Shown here: piece after piece, positions 1 to 8,400 of the stretch
Position numbering within the stretch: the first letter of the stretch is position 1
Layout of the letters: each line of letters begins with the position of its first letter
NCBI GenBank assembly: GCA_035591015.1
Contig: JAXIUW010172225.1
Location: forward strand, 1-12,917
Direction: 5' to 3'
Length of the DNA stretch: 12,917 nucleotides
From: Cephalothrix simula
Lineage: Eukaryota > Nemertea > Palaeonemertea > Archinemertea > Cephalotrichidae
Notes under the pieces: model-generated
The model's database searches: none
What the model was told of the DNA's origin: nothing
What the model saw: the letters and a program-made list of their open reading frames with translations, nothing else
Program-made: the position numbers and the translations under genes

Positions 1-861
1 GTGATTTTCAAAATAGGCCAGATTTAGACGTTTCAGATCAAACTGAGCACGTTTTGGAAAACGTATATTTTCCAAAAAATTTTAGGTGTTGCATATATGC
101 AACACATGCAACACCCGAGCTATGCCACTGGTCAAAATGCCTTGTTGCCCTCGAAAATCATATTACTGTACAAAATTATACAAAATAATAATTAGCATTA
201 ACTTGTAAATGATTTATAATACTTTTATCCATGAAAGTGGTAAAAAAGTCTTTACATTTACGGAAAATTTTCATTTTTAAACACTGATAAAATGAAGAAA
301 GTTGCTAAATGGGATGACTCAAAAATATTTTGATCGTGTTCCAAAGCTTTTAAAATCTTGAGCACTTGGCAATGAATCACCCTTCTGGAGATTATGGTAG
401 GGTGAGGATTATGTCGGGATAATATTTTATCTAAGAAAGCTGCAATAAAACCCTTTGGCTGTTGTAAGAGTTTTATTTTTCATGAGGGAATGAATAGACT
501 CAATGCTCTGCTTACCCAAGGAGTAAATCTGCAATTATAGCATCACTGCAAAGTACCATTTTTAAATAAAAGTACCATATTAGAAACCATTCTAGAGCGG
601 CCAGGGAATAAATCACTTAGGTAACAAGAATAAGGGTGTGTCTTGAAGTGTCCTAGTACCCTGCTCCCCTGTATAATGCTAGAAAGACTATGCTAAACAC
701 CAGTACTGAGACACATTGGTTTGACCTTTCCAATACCTCTGAAACGGTTGGCTGTGTCCTGCGGTGCTTAGTGTCTGGCATGTACATTTCTAAAGATGGG
801 TAAGGTAGGGCAATTAAAGCCTGTGGCAAGTGTCTCCCTAAATTCTGTGTACCATTTTTAT
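1..861. other. non-coding flank downstream of the minus-strand gene
   Basis: No coding exon can be supported here. A 70-codon minus-strand open frame lies at 653-865, but it overlaps the inferred last exon in another frame and has no convincing splice acceptor. The stretch is AT-rich and contains a perfect 20-bp palindrome at 86-105. It would include any 3' UTR of the gene that ends at 862. A minus-strand AATAAA overlaps that gene's stop codon at 857-862. Confidence 0.5.
86..105. repeat. perfect 20-bp palindrome
   Basis: GTGTTGCATATATGCAACAC reads identically on both strands. It is followed at once by another direct copy of the arm (ATGCAACACC). It could form a cruciform or be a dimeric binding site; nothing nearby assigns a role. 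Confidence 0.8.
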
Positions 862-941
862 TCAAGGAGGTACACTGAACACATTCACATCAGTATTTGG
901 TACAAGATTCACTCCAATGTTTTTCAGCATCAGATCAAGGT
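862..941 (-). CDS. inferred last exon of the unidentified nuclear protein
   Basis: A TTTTTTAATAAAAG|ACC acceptor at 942/941 fits the phase left by exon 1 (G+AC gives Asp). It opens a 25-residue tail starting DLDLMLKNIGVNLV and ending in SVPP before TGA at 864-862. The stop overlaps an AATAAA polyadenylation hexamer at 862-857. The matched phase and the helix-like sequence favour the exon; its short length keeps confidence moderate. Confidence 0.5.
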
Positions 942-2067
942 CTTTTATTAAAAAACTAAGCACAAGACATTATAGACATGGCATTCCCTTACCCAGGGGA
1001 CATTAAACAAATCATAAAGGGCCTTAGGGCATAGGTCCCGGTAACAACCAGCTTCAGCAGAAGATCTTTTATTGAAGAAAAAAGAATTTTTTTTTTGACT
1101 CCTGAAGCTGGTTGTTACCAGGGCCTATGCTTTAGGGTACCGTACTAAATTGTCACATATACTTCAAGCCCCAGATTCATTGACAAGTGCATGGTTTTAC
1201 ATGAAATTTAAAGAAAAATACCAATACCAGTACCATAATGATATCTTTTAAACATTTTTTCATTTATGTGTGTTTTGAGTTTATAAATTTAAATCATTTA
1301 CAAGTATTGATGTGGGAAATCCATTTAAATGGGTTTTCCCAGATTCGTCATTGAAAAACCATTTTTACTATACCTGCTATAGAGGAAGGTTTTGATTTGA
1401 GAACATCACTAGGGACTACTGATATAACACTTGGTCGCTCTGTGTTTGAGGTTGAAGTTGCAGTTGCTACAGGTAGGCTTATATCATCAGAATTTTGCTC
1501 CCATTTTTGTTCATAAACTAGTGAATTCGATGACAGAAAACTTGGTTTGGATTCATTCGGAGATAAATTGGGTGAATTTTTAGGACTCTCATTTGAAAAG
1601 TTACTCAATATCTCATCAAGGCCTCTTAATGGTTTATTGTCAGCTACAATTTCTGACTCCGATAAATTTTTTTTTTGTTCCGAGGCAACTACTACAATTT
1701 TACGTTTTTTAGGTGGAAGTCTCACGTCATATGCTTCTTCGTCACTTTTAAAATCCCTTCTTTCTTCGGGACTTTCTTTAAGATCCTCTGTTTTAATATT
1801 AACTTTTTGATTCCTTGGGGAATTTGACCTATTTTTCATAATGAAACTTTTGTCACTGGACATGATCCCACCCTTTCGTTTTTTCCCCCTTCCTCCGGCA
1901 GCTCTATCTTTATTTCCTTTTGGGATAGTCGATGTACCATATTGTACAGGTACTGGTTCAGTTTTTCTAGCCATTTCCAAAATGGCAAAAGCTGCTTGCA
2001 TTCTATCTTCAAGATCTTCTTGCCCGTTTGCATTATCCTGGTCCTGTTCAGGCACAACTGCAGCCAT
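862..2067 (-). CDS. unidentified short nuclear protein, two exons (1374-2067 and 862-941)
   Basis: I do not recognise this protein. Joining 1374-2067 to 862-941 gives about 257 residues. The start at 2067 has A at -3 and G at +4. The chain is rich in S, E, N, K and P and looks disordered. It has two basic nuclear-localisation-like clusters: GRGKKRKGG near residue 60 and PPKKRKIVV near 120. A sumoylation-type IKTE lies near 90, and several Ser-Pro sites include ESPKNSPNLSP near 160-170. Three short hydrophobic or amphipathic stretches stand out: MQAAFAILEMAR near 23-34, GLDEILSNF near 150, and the C-terminal DLDLMLKNIGVNLV encoded across the splice. They could be binding helices, for example for a chromatin or transcription partner; that is inference. 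The gene fires from the CCAAT-rich region just to the right. Exon 1 is firm; exon 2 is inferred from splice motifs and phase. Confidence 0.6.
1029..1130. repeat. hairpin / foldback, 29-bp arms
   Basis: Arms 1029-1057 and 1102-1130 are inverted copies with 27 of 29 positions matching, separated by a 44-nt AT-rich loop. The flanks read CTTAGG (1023-1028) and TTTAGG (1131-1136), a possible target-site duplication. It sits in the intron of the unidentified nuclear gene. It could be a tiny foldback element or a precursor-like RNA hairpin. Confidence 0.75.
1313..1341. repeat. interrupted palindrome near a splice donor
   Basis: TGGGAAA and TTTCCCA bracket a perfect CCATTTAAATGG core (1321-1332), with one or two unmatched bases on each side. 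It lies about 30 bp inside the intron from the donor at 1373. Its function is unknown. Confidence 0.7.
1374..2067 (-). CDS. exon 1 of the unidentified nuclear protein
   Basis: The open frame runs 231 codons from ATG at 2067 and meets a good donor, GCAG|GTATAG, at 1374/1373, leaving one base of a split codon. Beyond the donor the frame runs only eight more codons before a stop. Codon use is coding-like and the product is strongly charged. Shorter open frames on the plus strand of the same stretch are shadows. Confidence 0.85.
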
Positions 2068-2291
2068 ATTGGTTTTTTTTAGGTCAAGGCAAGGGAAAAA
2101 GTACAGGGCGTAAAAATACCCTTATTAACGTCAAAACACTACATATTTATCAAAAGATTAATTCATAAATTGTCAAGATACATCTCACCCTATTCCACTA
2201 TGAATTGATTCACCTAATTGTATAAATATTTGATTTATAAAACACAATATTGCGACACATTTTCAGTTCTCCTACTTTGCAGCGGTTTCCT

Positions 2292-2301
2292 GGGAAATCC
2301 C
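2292..2301. promoter_or_regulatory. kappaB-like site 1
   Basis: GGGAAATCCC fits the NF-kappaB/Rel consensus GGGRNNYYCC and is nearly palindromic. It is about 225 bp upstream of the start codon at 2067. Binding is inferred from the motif only. Confidence 0.45.
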
Positions 2302-2330
2302 CAGAACGTCACGTGCCACGTATAGCCAAT

Positions 2331-2340
2331 GGGATTTTCC
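2331..2340. promoter_or_regulatory. kappaB-like site 2
   Basis: GGGATTTTCC also fits GGGRNNYYCC. It lies 39 bp from site 1 (start to start) and between two CCAAT boxes. Confidence 0.4.
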
Positions 2341-2354
2341 AATCGTGCGATTGG
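2339..2354. promoter_or_regulatory. double inverted CCAAT box
   Basis: CCAATCGTGCGATTGG has 7-bp perfect arms around TG, so an NF-Y-type CCAAT box is shown to both directions. Another CCAAT lies at 2326-2330. Confidence 0.5.
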
Positions 2355-3043
2355 TTTTTCCATGCGTGCGAAAGTAATAATAAAGAGGGGGGATATCTAT
2401 CTCTCTGAGCTAGATTCCTGGTCTTGCGAGTCAGGGGTCAGGTGCTCTCATTTTTTTATCTTCTGCTCTAGTATGTTTACTATTTCTTTGACAACTAATT
2501 TGAGAGTAAATTGGGTAAGCTTACCGTATGTCTGAATCTTGAAATAAGCTTATTCATTCAAGCTTATATTCAATTCTTCTGAATTTATTTTAGGATCCTT
2601 TAGCCTATAGTACAATCAATTAAACCGGTGGTCCTGTGTTTCATCCTCTATGTTACCGTACATAGTCTGCACTTTAGATCCGTTTGTTTTTGAAGTTAGA
2701 TTTTGTATCTAACATTTTGGTTCTTATCTTGAAATTATGGTGCTGGCTTCGAATCTTGTGAGCTTCTGTCATATTATAGTTCTTTCTTACTGCTTTATAG
2801 GTCTACATGTATAAGCTTACTCTTCTTCATTTTTTCAAGGTATGATGGAGCAGAATTAGTGTGATGGAAATACCGGGTCAATGGTCAGAAGAGAAAGGGA
2901 TCGATCCGTTTATTATTCGCTCACATCGATAATCAATCAGGTCAAAGCCGCCGGAATAGTTCCGCGAAGTCAGCTAAAGGACATACACCATACACGCGCG
3001 ATATTTACGGTACTCTTTCCCACAATTTGGAATTTTGGTTCGA

Positions 3044-3051
3044 TGACGTCA
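3044..3051. promoter_or_regulatory. CRE-type palindrome TGACGTCA
   Basis: A perfect CREB/ATF consensus octamer. A second copy lies at 5126-5133, just downstream of the SMG8 stop codon. No gene start is adjacent, so function is doubtful. Confidence 0.3.
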
Positions 3052-3917
3052 TTGTTATGAATTACCGACAATAGTTACCCTAAGTTTATGTTTTGTTGTC
3101 GGAGTGCCTTGGGTACGGTGACAAAAAAAATCGTCTGTATCGACACCATAATACGGAAGCATCCAGTGATCAGTGATAGTAAAGCTCGATAGTCTATATC
3201 ATGAAGCACCTGATAAAGCTTGCTTCATAATAATGTTGACACATTGACAAACTGACCCAGGTAAGCTTATAAAGCAGCTCAGGATGGTAAAGCTTGCTTC
3301 ATGTCGATATGTCTAACGATGGTATTGCTTCAATGTATGCCAATAACTACCGGGTAGTACATGCAGTTTATTGTGCTACATGTAACTGCTAAATGTAGTA
3401 TTAGTTGCTGAGAGTACCGTACATTTGAATTTCAATATGTCGATGCGTCTATTCATCGAGAGAGGGGACCTATGGTTAGGGTATCCATATAAGCTTAAGT
3501 GCTGATGTTAAATTAATGGAGGATAGTGATGTGTCAATGAAAACTAGGACCGAGGGTTGCGCATTAATTATGGTTAAATCTGTCAATGTGTCGACCTGCG
3601 TATTTTCTATACCTGCACTTACCAGCCCGGTAACCAACAGCAGAGCAATCTACTACTTTCACGTGAAAACCATTACCAAAACAAAGGAATGAGAATTGAT
3701 TTCAAGGGTTATAACGCTATACTAATGCTTTTATTTTAATCGAATGAATAATAAACACCTTTTTTGTTGAAATGTCTTAATTAGCAATTTTTCTAATCAT
3801 ACCAAGCTTCCCTCGGCAGTCAACTGCAACAACAGCATACAATTCTCAAACCACGGATCACTGTTAATGTAAATACCTCTAACATGCTTAGAATGAGTTG
3901 GGCCAGAGCAGAATGAA

Positions 3918-3939
3918 GCCATCGTTTAAAAACGATGGC
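3918..3939. repeat. perfect 10-bp-arm hairpin
   Basis: GCCATCGTTT and AAACGATGGC are perfect inverted arms around AA. No T-rich tail or gene end makes this a transcription terminator in a eukaryote; it is recorded as a structural palindrome. Confidence 0.7.
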
Positions 3940-4263
3940 AACCCTAATTCTTGTTTCCACCTAGCGGCGACTTTTAGCACGTTACCAGCGTCGGTTTTTC
4001 TTCATATTCCGTTTTTCTTCTTAGGAATTGAATCCGGACGTTCCACATGCTCGGGTTCATTTATCATGTTTATTTTCAATATAGCCAAATAAACCTTTCA
4101 GAACACGACCGATGTTGTAATGGCCTGGATCCATTGGCCGGATATACGGCCCATTATTTCCAACGTAAGCAAATCTGGCTCTCAATTAAGGAAAATTATA
4201 ATATTTGGTTCCTCTGTCCGTTCGTGTGTACGTCTGTATGATGTACGATTGGTGTCTGGCAAA

Positions 4264-4392
4264 CACACAGCGAGCGAGCTGTGCTATTGTGTGAGGTAAT
4301 GTGCTATTATGCGAGTTCCTCGGCTCGCTGTGTGCATGCTAAGCGTTCATAGCTGGTCATGTGTTTGCGAGCTCAGTGCGAGCGAGCTGTGC
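4264..4392. repeat. local inverted and direct repeats
   Basis: CACACAGCGAGC (4264-4275) has a perfect inverted copy at 4323-4334. GCGAGCGAGCTGTGC is repeated exactly at 4270-4284 and 4378-4392. The block is GC-richer than its surroundings and may be the remnant of one element. Confidence 0.7.
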
Positions 4393-4559
4393 GATTCATC
4401 ATAATGCTCTGATACCCTTATTACTTTTTTACAAATTGTTTTATCGCATTATAATCTAAATGTATTTCTTTAGGGTTAGATCATCCGTGGGCTTCTTTCG
4501 TCGTTAATATACAATAATACGATAATATAAGCGAACAGTAGCCCGGACTGGCATCCCTT

Positions 4560-4655
4560 TCACACAGGTCATTAAATGAAATAGGTGGCGCACGTCGGCT
4601 CCTCCTCCAGAGAGCTCACACCTGGAGTTCTTGTACCACGGTAAGTATCGCGAGA
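4560..4655 (+). mobile_element. SINE-like fragment, copy 3
   Basis: It carries the 13-bp core GGCGCACGTCGGC (4587-4599) shared exactly with copies at 6332-6344 and 10221-10233, preceded by a degenerate TTAAATGA matching the TTTAACGA/TTAAACGA of the others. The region with the tRNA-like box B is absent, so this is a 5'-truncated or decayed copy. Confidence 0.5.
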
Positions 4656-4866
4656 GACAAAGGCCTTACACGCCATGAAATACCATCGACTCTTAGCTAT
4701 TTTCTATGTACCGCTAGAGTCGGGATTTTTATCCCAGGGGGAAGGGGGCACTGCAAGCCCATATGAAGTGCACACTGTGCTTTCGCATTTCCTATTCCTC
4801 GCTATGCTGACCAAGCCACCCAGCATATGCGCCTCGCGATCAACCAATGGCAAGATTCAAACTCGC

Positions 4867-5107
4867 GTTAATGTTGCGACCTGCTATTTCGCAACACACC
4901 TATTGTATCGCAAGTTTTTTGTTTTAGCTCTGTTGACGACAAATCTCTTCCAATTTCCATAATTCAGGGTTTCATTAGGCAAAATCCCATTCCATTTTAG
5001 TCTGCTGGTTGGAGCAATGGAAACTGGAAGCGATTTGTCATAGACAGAGCTGGAACGAAAAACTTACGATACAATAAGTGTTGCGAAATAACAGGTCCCG
5101 ATGTTAA
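4867..5107. mobile_element. long inverted repeat (foldback-type element)
   Basis: About 95 bp at 4867-4962 reappears in inverted form at about 5015-5107, roughly 85 percent alike by eye, around a spacer of about 50 bp. Shared blocks include TATTTCGCAACAC, TATTGTATCG and CAAATC.CTTCCA.TTTCCA. No coding capacity is seen. It lies 70-310 bp beyond the SMG8 stop, so it may be transcribed in the 3' UTR. Confidence 0.75.
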
Positions 5108-5178
5108 CCCTTATGAACGGTTCTATGACGTCATGACCTACAGCATTTTTAACCCCTCTCGGCCATCCTGACAGACAT

Positions 5179-5404
5179 TTAATGCATGTCAATTGATGGG
5201 GTAAGTCGATTTAACAAAGGATACGGTAGCCGGAGCACAGAGACCATTCCAGTTGGCAACCGGAGCGGTTCCTCATTTCCGGGATAGAACAAAGGACAAG
5301 GCGGAGGAGCTGGCTGAATTTGAGGATTCAACGTCACTTGCATCGGACCTTCAGGCGAGGCAACGTAGACACGCATCATCTGTGCCATAAATCCTTTCTG
5401 GTTC
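5179..5404 (-). CDS. SMG8: SMG8 last exon in window
   Basis: Acceptor TTTGATTTTTTAAG|GAAC supplies the last base of a split Arg codon. It reads NQKGFMAQMMRVYVASPEGP, then QIQPAPPPCPLFYPG and VLRLPY, closely like the SMG8 C-terminus. It then ends PLLNRLTPSIDMH and TAA at 5181-5179. Vertebrate SMG8 has about 25-30 further residues after this point with a VLRG-type end, so either the tail differs here or a weak internal donor (TT|GTTAAA or CC|GTATCC) leads to a further exon that I could not find. The TAA overlaps an ATTAAA hexamer (5183-5178). Confidence 0.85.
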
Positions 5405-8400
5405 CTTAAAAAATCAAATAAAAAACATAATGATTGAAAAAAAAATTACACGAAATTTCTGATAAATACATATATAATTTTCAAAAACAAAATGGCTGAT
5501 GTTCGTCATTTTGAATTACAGTATTAAAATTTTTGGTACAGCAGTTCGCTCGGCAGTTTCCGAGATACTTGCATGCACATAATAAGCTTAAGCCAGAATT
5601 GTAAGTTGCCTAAAATTAAGGAATAACCACCCCATTACAGCAACTGTGTGCATGTCTTTATCACTCCGTAATACATTTTATGCCCTAAACTAAACACTCT
5701 TTTAGAATTTTAAACCTGGTTTACAATACATACAAATGTTTTACGACCAGATAGAAAAAATGTACCCAATTAGTCAAATAGTGTAGTTATTTTTTTCGAT
5801 ATCACACAATGTTACGTGTCTACGCATGCGCATGGTATATTTTGGCATATTTTTGAGGCCTATAAAACCGAACTATTGAGTAAGCTATTAATATTAGCCT
5901 AAATGGGTGCATGTTTCTATCAGTTCATAATACATTTGTATGCCATAAACATAACAGTTTTTGAGCTATGAATATGGGAACAAACCTGCATTGGCATGGA
6001 AAATATAGAGGCATGTCCATGTTCACAATTTTTGATGCACTCTCTTTTAAAGATGGGCCTGAATTAGTTTTAATGATGCGATCAGGCGAGCTCACCATAA
6101 AGCGATGACCACGTGGGCATTCGTATTCAACACCAACAAATACTTTTAAACTAATTTCTCCGGTATCTAAAAAATATAACAATGGAAGTAATAAAATGCA
6201 TACACGCCGAAAGGAGGGTCATGGGTTCGAACATCACCACTGACACATGATTCTGGTCCCCTCTGTCCTCTAATTGGGATATGAAAGGAAAAGCCTGAGG
6301 GTGTACTTGCCAGTGGTTTAACGATGTTGGTGGCGCACGTCGGCGCCTCGGGAGAGCGCATGCTTATGGGTGCACAAGTACCACGGAATATATGGACCAA
6401 GACTCCGAGTCTCAGTATGATGTACGCAAACTACGCTCCCAGTCTGAGAGATGGGCACCATGCGTACATCATTCGCATTTCGTGTCTACACGACTTGTGT
6501 AAGCAATTCGCGACTTCCAAAAGGACAAGAAAAGTTTCACACCATAGAGGTATATTTAATTTATTGCCTCACCTAGTGGGGAGTGGTGATGCAAAAATGT
6601 GCAACAAATTTGAAAATACACTAAGTTCCACCTTCAGTGGTCGGATGTAAGGGGGCACCCCGAATCATTTAGGTTGTACGAAAATGATCTTAATAATATC
6701 AGGTCAGGTGACCCATGGGATCAGTCAAAGGTCATATGATCCCATATGAGCCTTGAAATATTAAACCAGACGCGACAATAACCCCGATATTTTGGTCATG
6801 CTATGCCAAACAACCTAATTTTGGTGCCCCTGAACACTAAAAGTGGGACTTAGTCTATTTTTGAATTTTTTGTTTATTTGCGCCACCACTCCCCACCAGG
6901 TAGGGCAAAGAATTTAAACCCCGATGCCCCTTCAATGAGATATCGACGGTGAGGACAGAAATTTTTTTGTTATACGGTGCCTCACCAAATTTTTCCATAC
7001 ATTTGTGTAACCTTTCCGAGCCATCAAATGAGCAAAGTTTAACTATCAAACAAACCTCTATGTGCCTTTTTCCCTCTTCCTTTTTTAGTCTCGGCGATTG
7101 TCGGCCATTTTTCTCGATCAACTTTTAACACGATATCCCATGGTAGAAGAAAGTTGCTTCCATGTAGAAATCCCTGCTGATCGAGGCCCTGTGCATGAGA
7201 ATAGGACGTGTAACGCCCAAGAACGGTTATGGCCCAGTCGGAAAACTTCGGCAGGAGACCAAACGGGCTGTCGCTGTGTATCATACCGGGGAGGTACTCA
7301 GTTGTTGAAGCTTGGCGGGGCAGAGCGCACACAGTACTTGATACTGAAAATAAAGAATTGGCAATAAAAAAATTTGACTTTCAACTACCTTATATGGTCT
7401 TTCAAAACACGTCATTGCGCGTGCAACTCGTGGCTATTCCTATAAGGCGAACTCAATGTAATTACTCAATGTAAGCACTCATTATTTTAATTAGAATGAA
7501 AATGTGTAGAAAACCTTGCACAGAGCAGAGATTTATACCGACCGGATTTAGCATGTTCTATCAAAGTTTAAGGATGATTTTGACTAAAATGTAAGTATAT
7601 ACATATAGTAGATAATCCATTTTTGACAGGACGTATGAATATTTTGGCATTGTTTATATTCATGATTGGATGTGGAACCTCTCGTTTAAACACTCGAGAT
7701 TCAACATCCAATCACATATAAACAATGTAATAATATCATAAAAGTCATGCAATAAATTTTGCATATGTATATAGTCGGTCATCGAATTTGATTTGGTTAT
7801 CGTGCAGTTGTAACTGTACGCCAAACAGTCACTTCCGAATCAAACCATTAATTTTGAACTCCGCTAAGGATATAAAGTACTGTACTGGTATTGATTTGTA
7901 CATACATTGAACTCACTACCGAGCAAAGATGCTTGGAAGTGAACTTGACAGGCGTACATGCCCCTTGAATACCAAAAGCATCACCCAATTCTGACTTTAA
8001 CAATTATATCTCGATAAATTTTTGTATCTTATAAATTCTTATTGCTTGCCTGCCAGTAACCCACATTTGCCAAATCTCTTCTTTTCAGCTACGAACCGTG
8101 ATTTTTGATTACTCTATAGTCATCCGAGAGTAAAAGGAAGCCTGGTCCGGTCCGGGTTGTATACTTTGTATTTTGTCGACGAAAGAAGCCAGGGATGAAT
8201 GGCTACCTTAGTGTATGATATCTTATACTAGTAGGACAAAATCCCTATACGGACATTCGGACAATGATCCCTGTCACACCGGCAGTTTGTGAAAAGCTAA
8301 AAAAACGACATACTTTTTGGGGTACTTGGTTTTTCGTCTTCAACAGCAACATTTTCTTCAGGCTCTGATTCTTCCTTTTCTTCATCTTCACTTTCATCCT

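Larger units (their letters stand above)
2068..2420. promoter_or_regulatory. 5' UTR and promoter of the nuclear-protein gene, perhaps bidirectional
   Basis: The region just upstream of the minus-strand start is less AT-rich around 2285-2365 and packed with known metazoan promoter motifs. These are kappaB-type decamers GGGAAATCCC (2292-2301) and GGGATTTTCC (2331-2340), an E-box CACGTG (2310-2315) preceded by ACGT, a CCAAT box (2326-2330), and CCAATCGTGCGATTGG (2339-2354), which presents CCAAT boxes on both strands. No TATA box in a clear position was seen. The symmetric CCAAT boxes make transcription to the right possible too, but no plus-strand gene could be supported there. Confidence 0.6.
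2421..5178. other. intergenic region, no supported gene
   Basis: Open frames here are short and none has the look of a conserved protein. The region holds clustered AAGCTT sites (2516-3809), a cAMP-response-like TGACGTCA at 3044-3051 and another at 5126-5133, a hairpin at 3918-3939, GC-richer direct and inverted repeats at 4264-4392, a SINE-like fragment near 4560-4650 and a long inverted repeat at 4867-5107. On the plus strand a good splice-acceptor-like run (TCTTCTTCATTTTTTCAAG) ends at 2840, so a non-coding or poorly coding divergent transcript is possible. Minus-strand AATAAA hexamers (for example 4069-4074) could serve the 3' UTR of SMG8. Confidence 0.5.

Noticed and set aside
653-865. 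70-codon minus-strand frame as a further exon of the nuclear protein gene
   Set aside because: It has no convincing acceptor, and its frame does not follow from exon 1. The alternative exon 862-941 fits phase and ends in a stop.
2329-2535. 68-codon plus-strand frame starting in the promoter
   Set aside because: Its start lies inside the CCAAT cluster and the protein has no recognisable features.
3604-3660. Minus-strand exon ending at a strong GCTG|GTAAGT donor
   Set aside because: The frames are short, no matching partner exon was found, and the translation resembles nothing in SMG8.
3780-3830. Missing SMG8 C-terminal exon at a TTGTTGCAG acceptor
   Set aside because: None of the possible donors in the 5179-5404 exon gives a continuous frame, and the peptide does not match the SMG8 tail.
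4675-4962. 95-codon plus-strand frame
   Set aside because: It runs into the left arm of the inverted repeat and shows no domain, good start context or splice partner.
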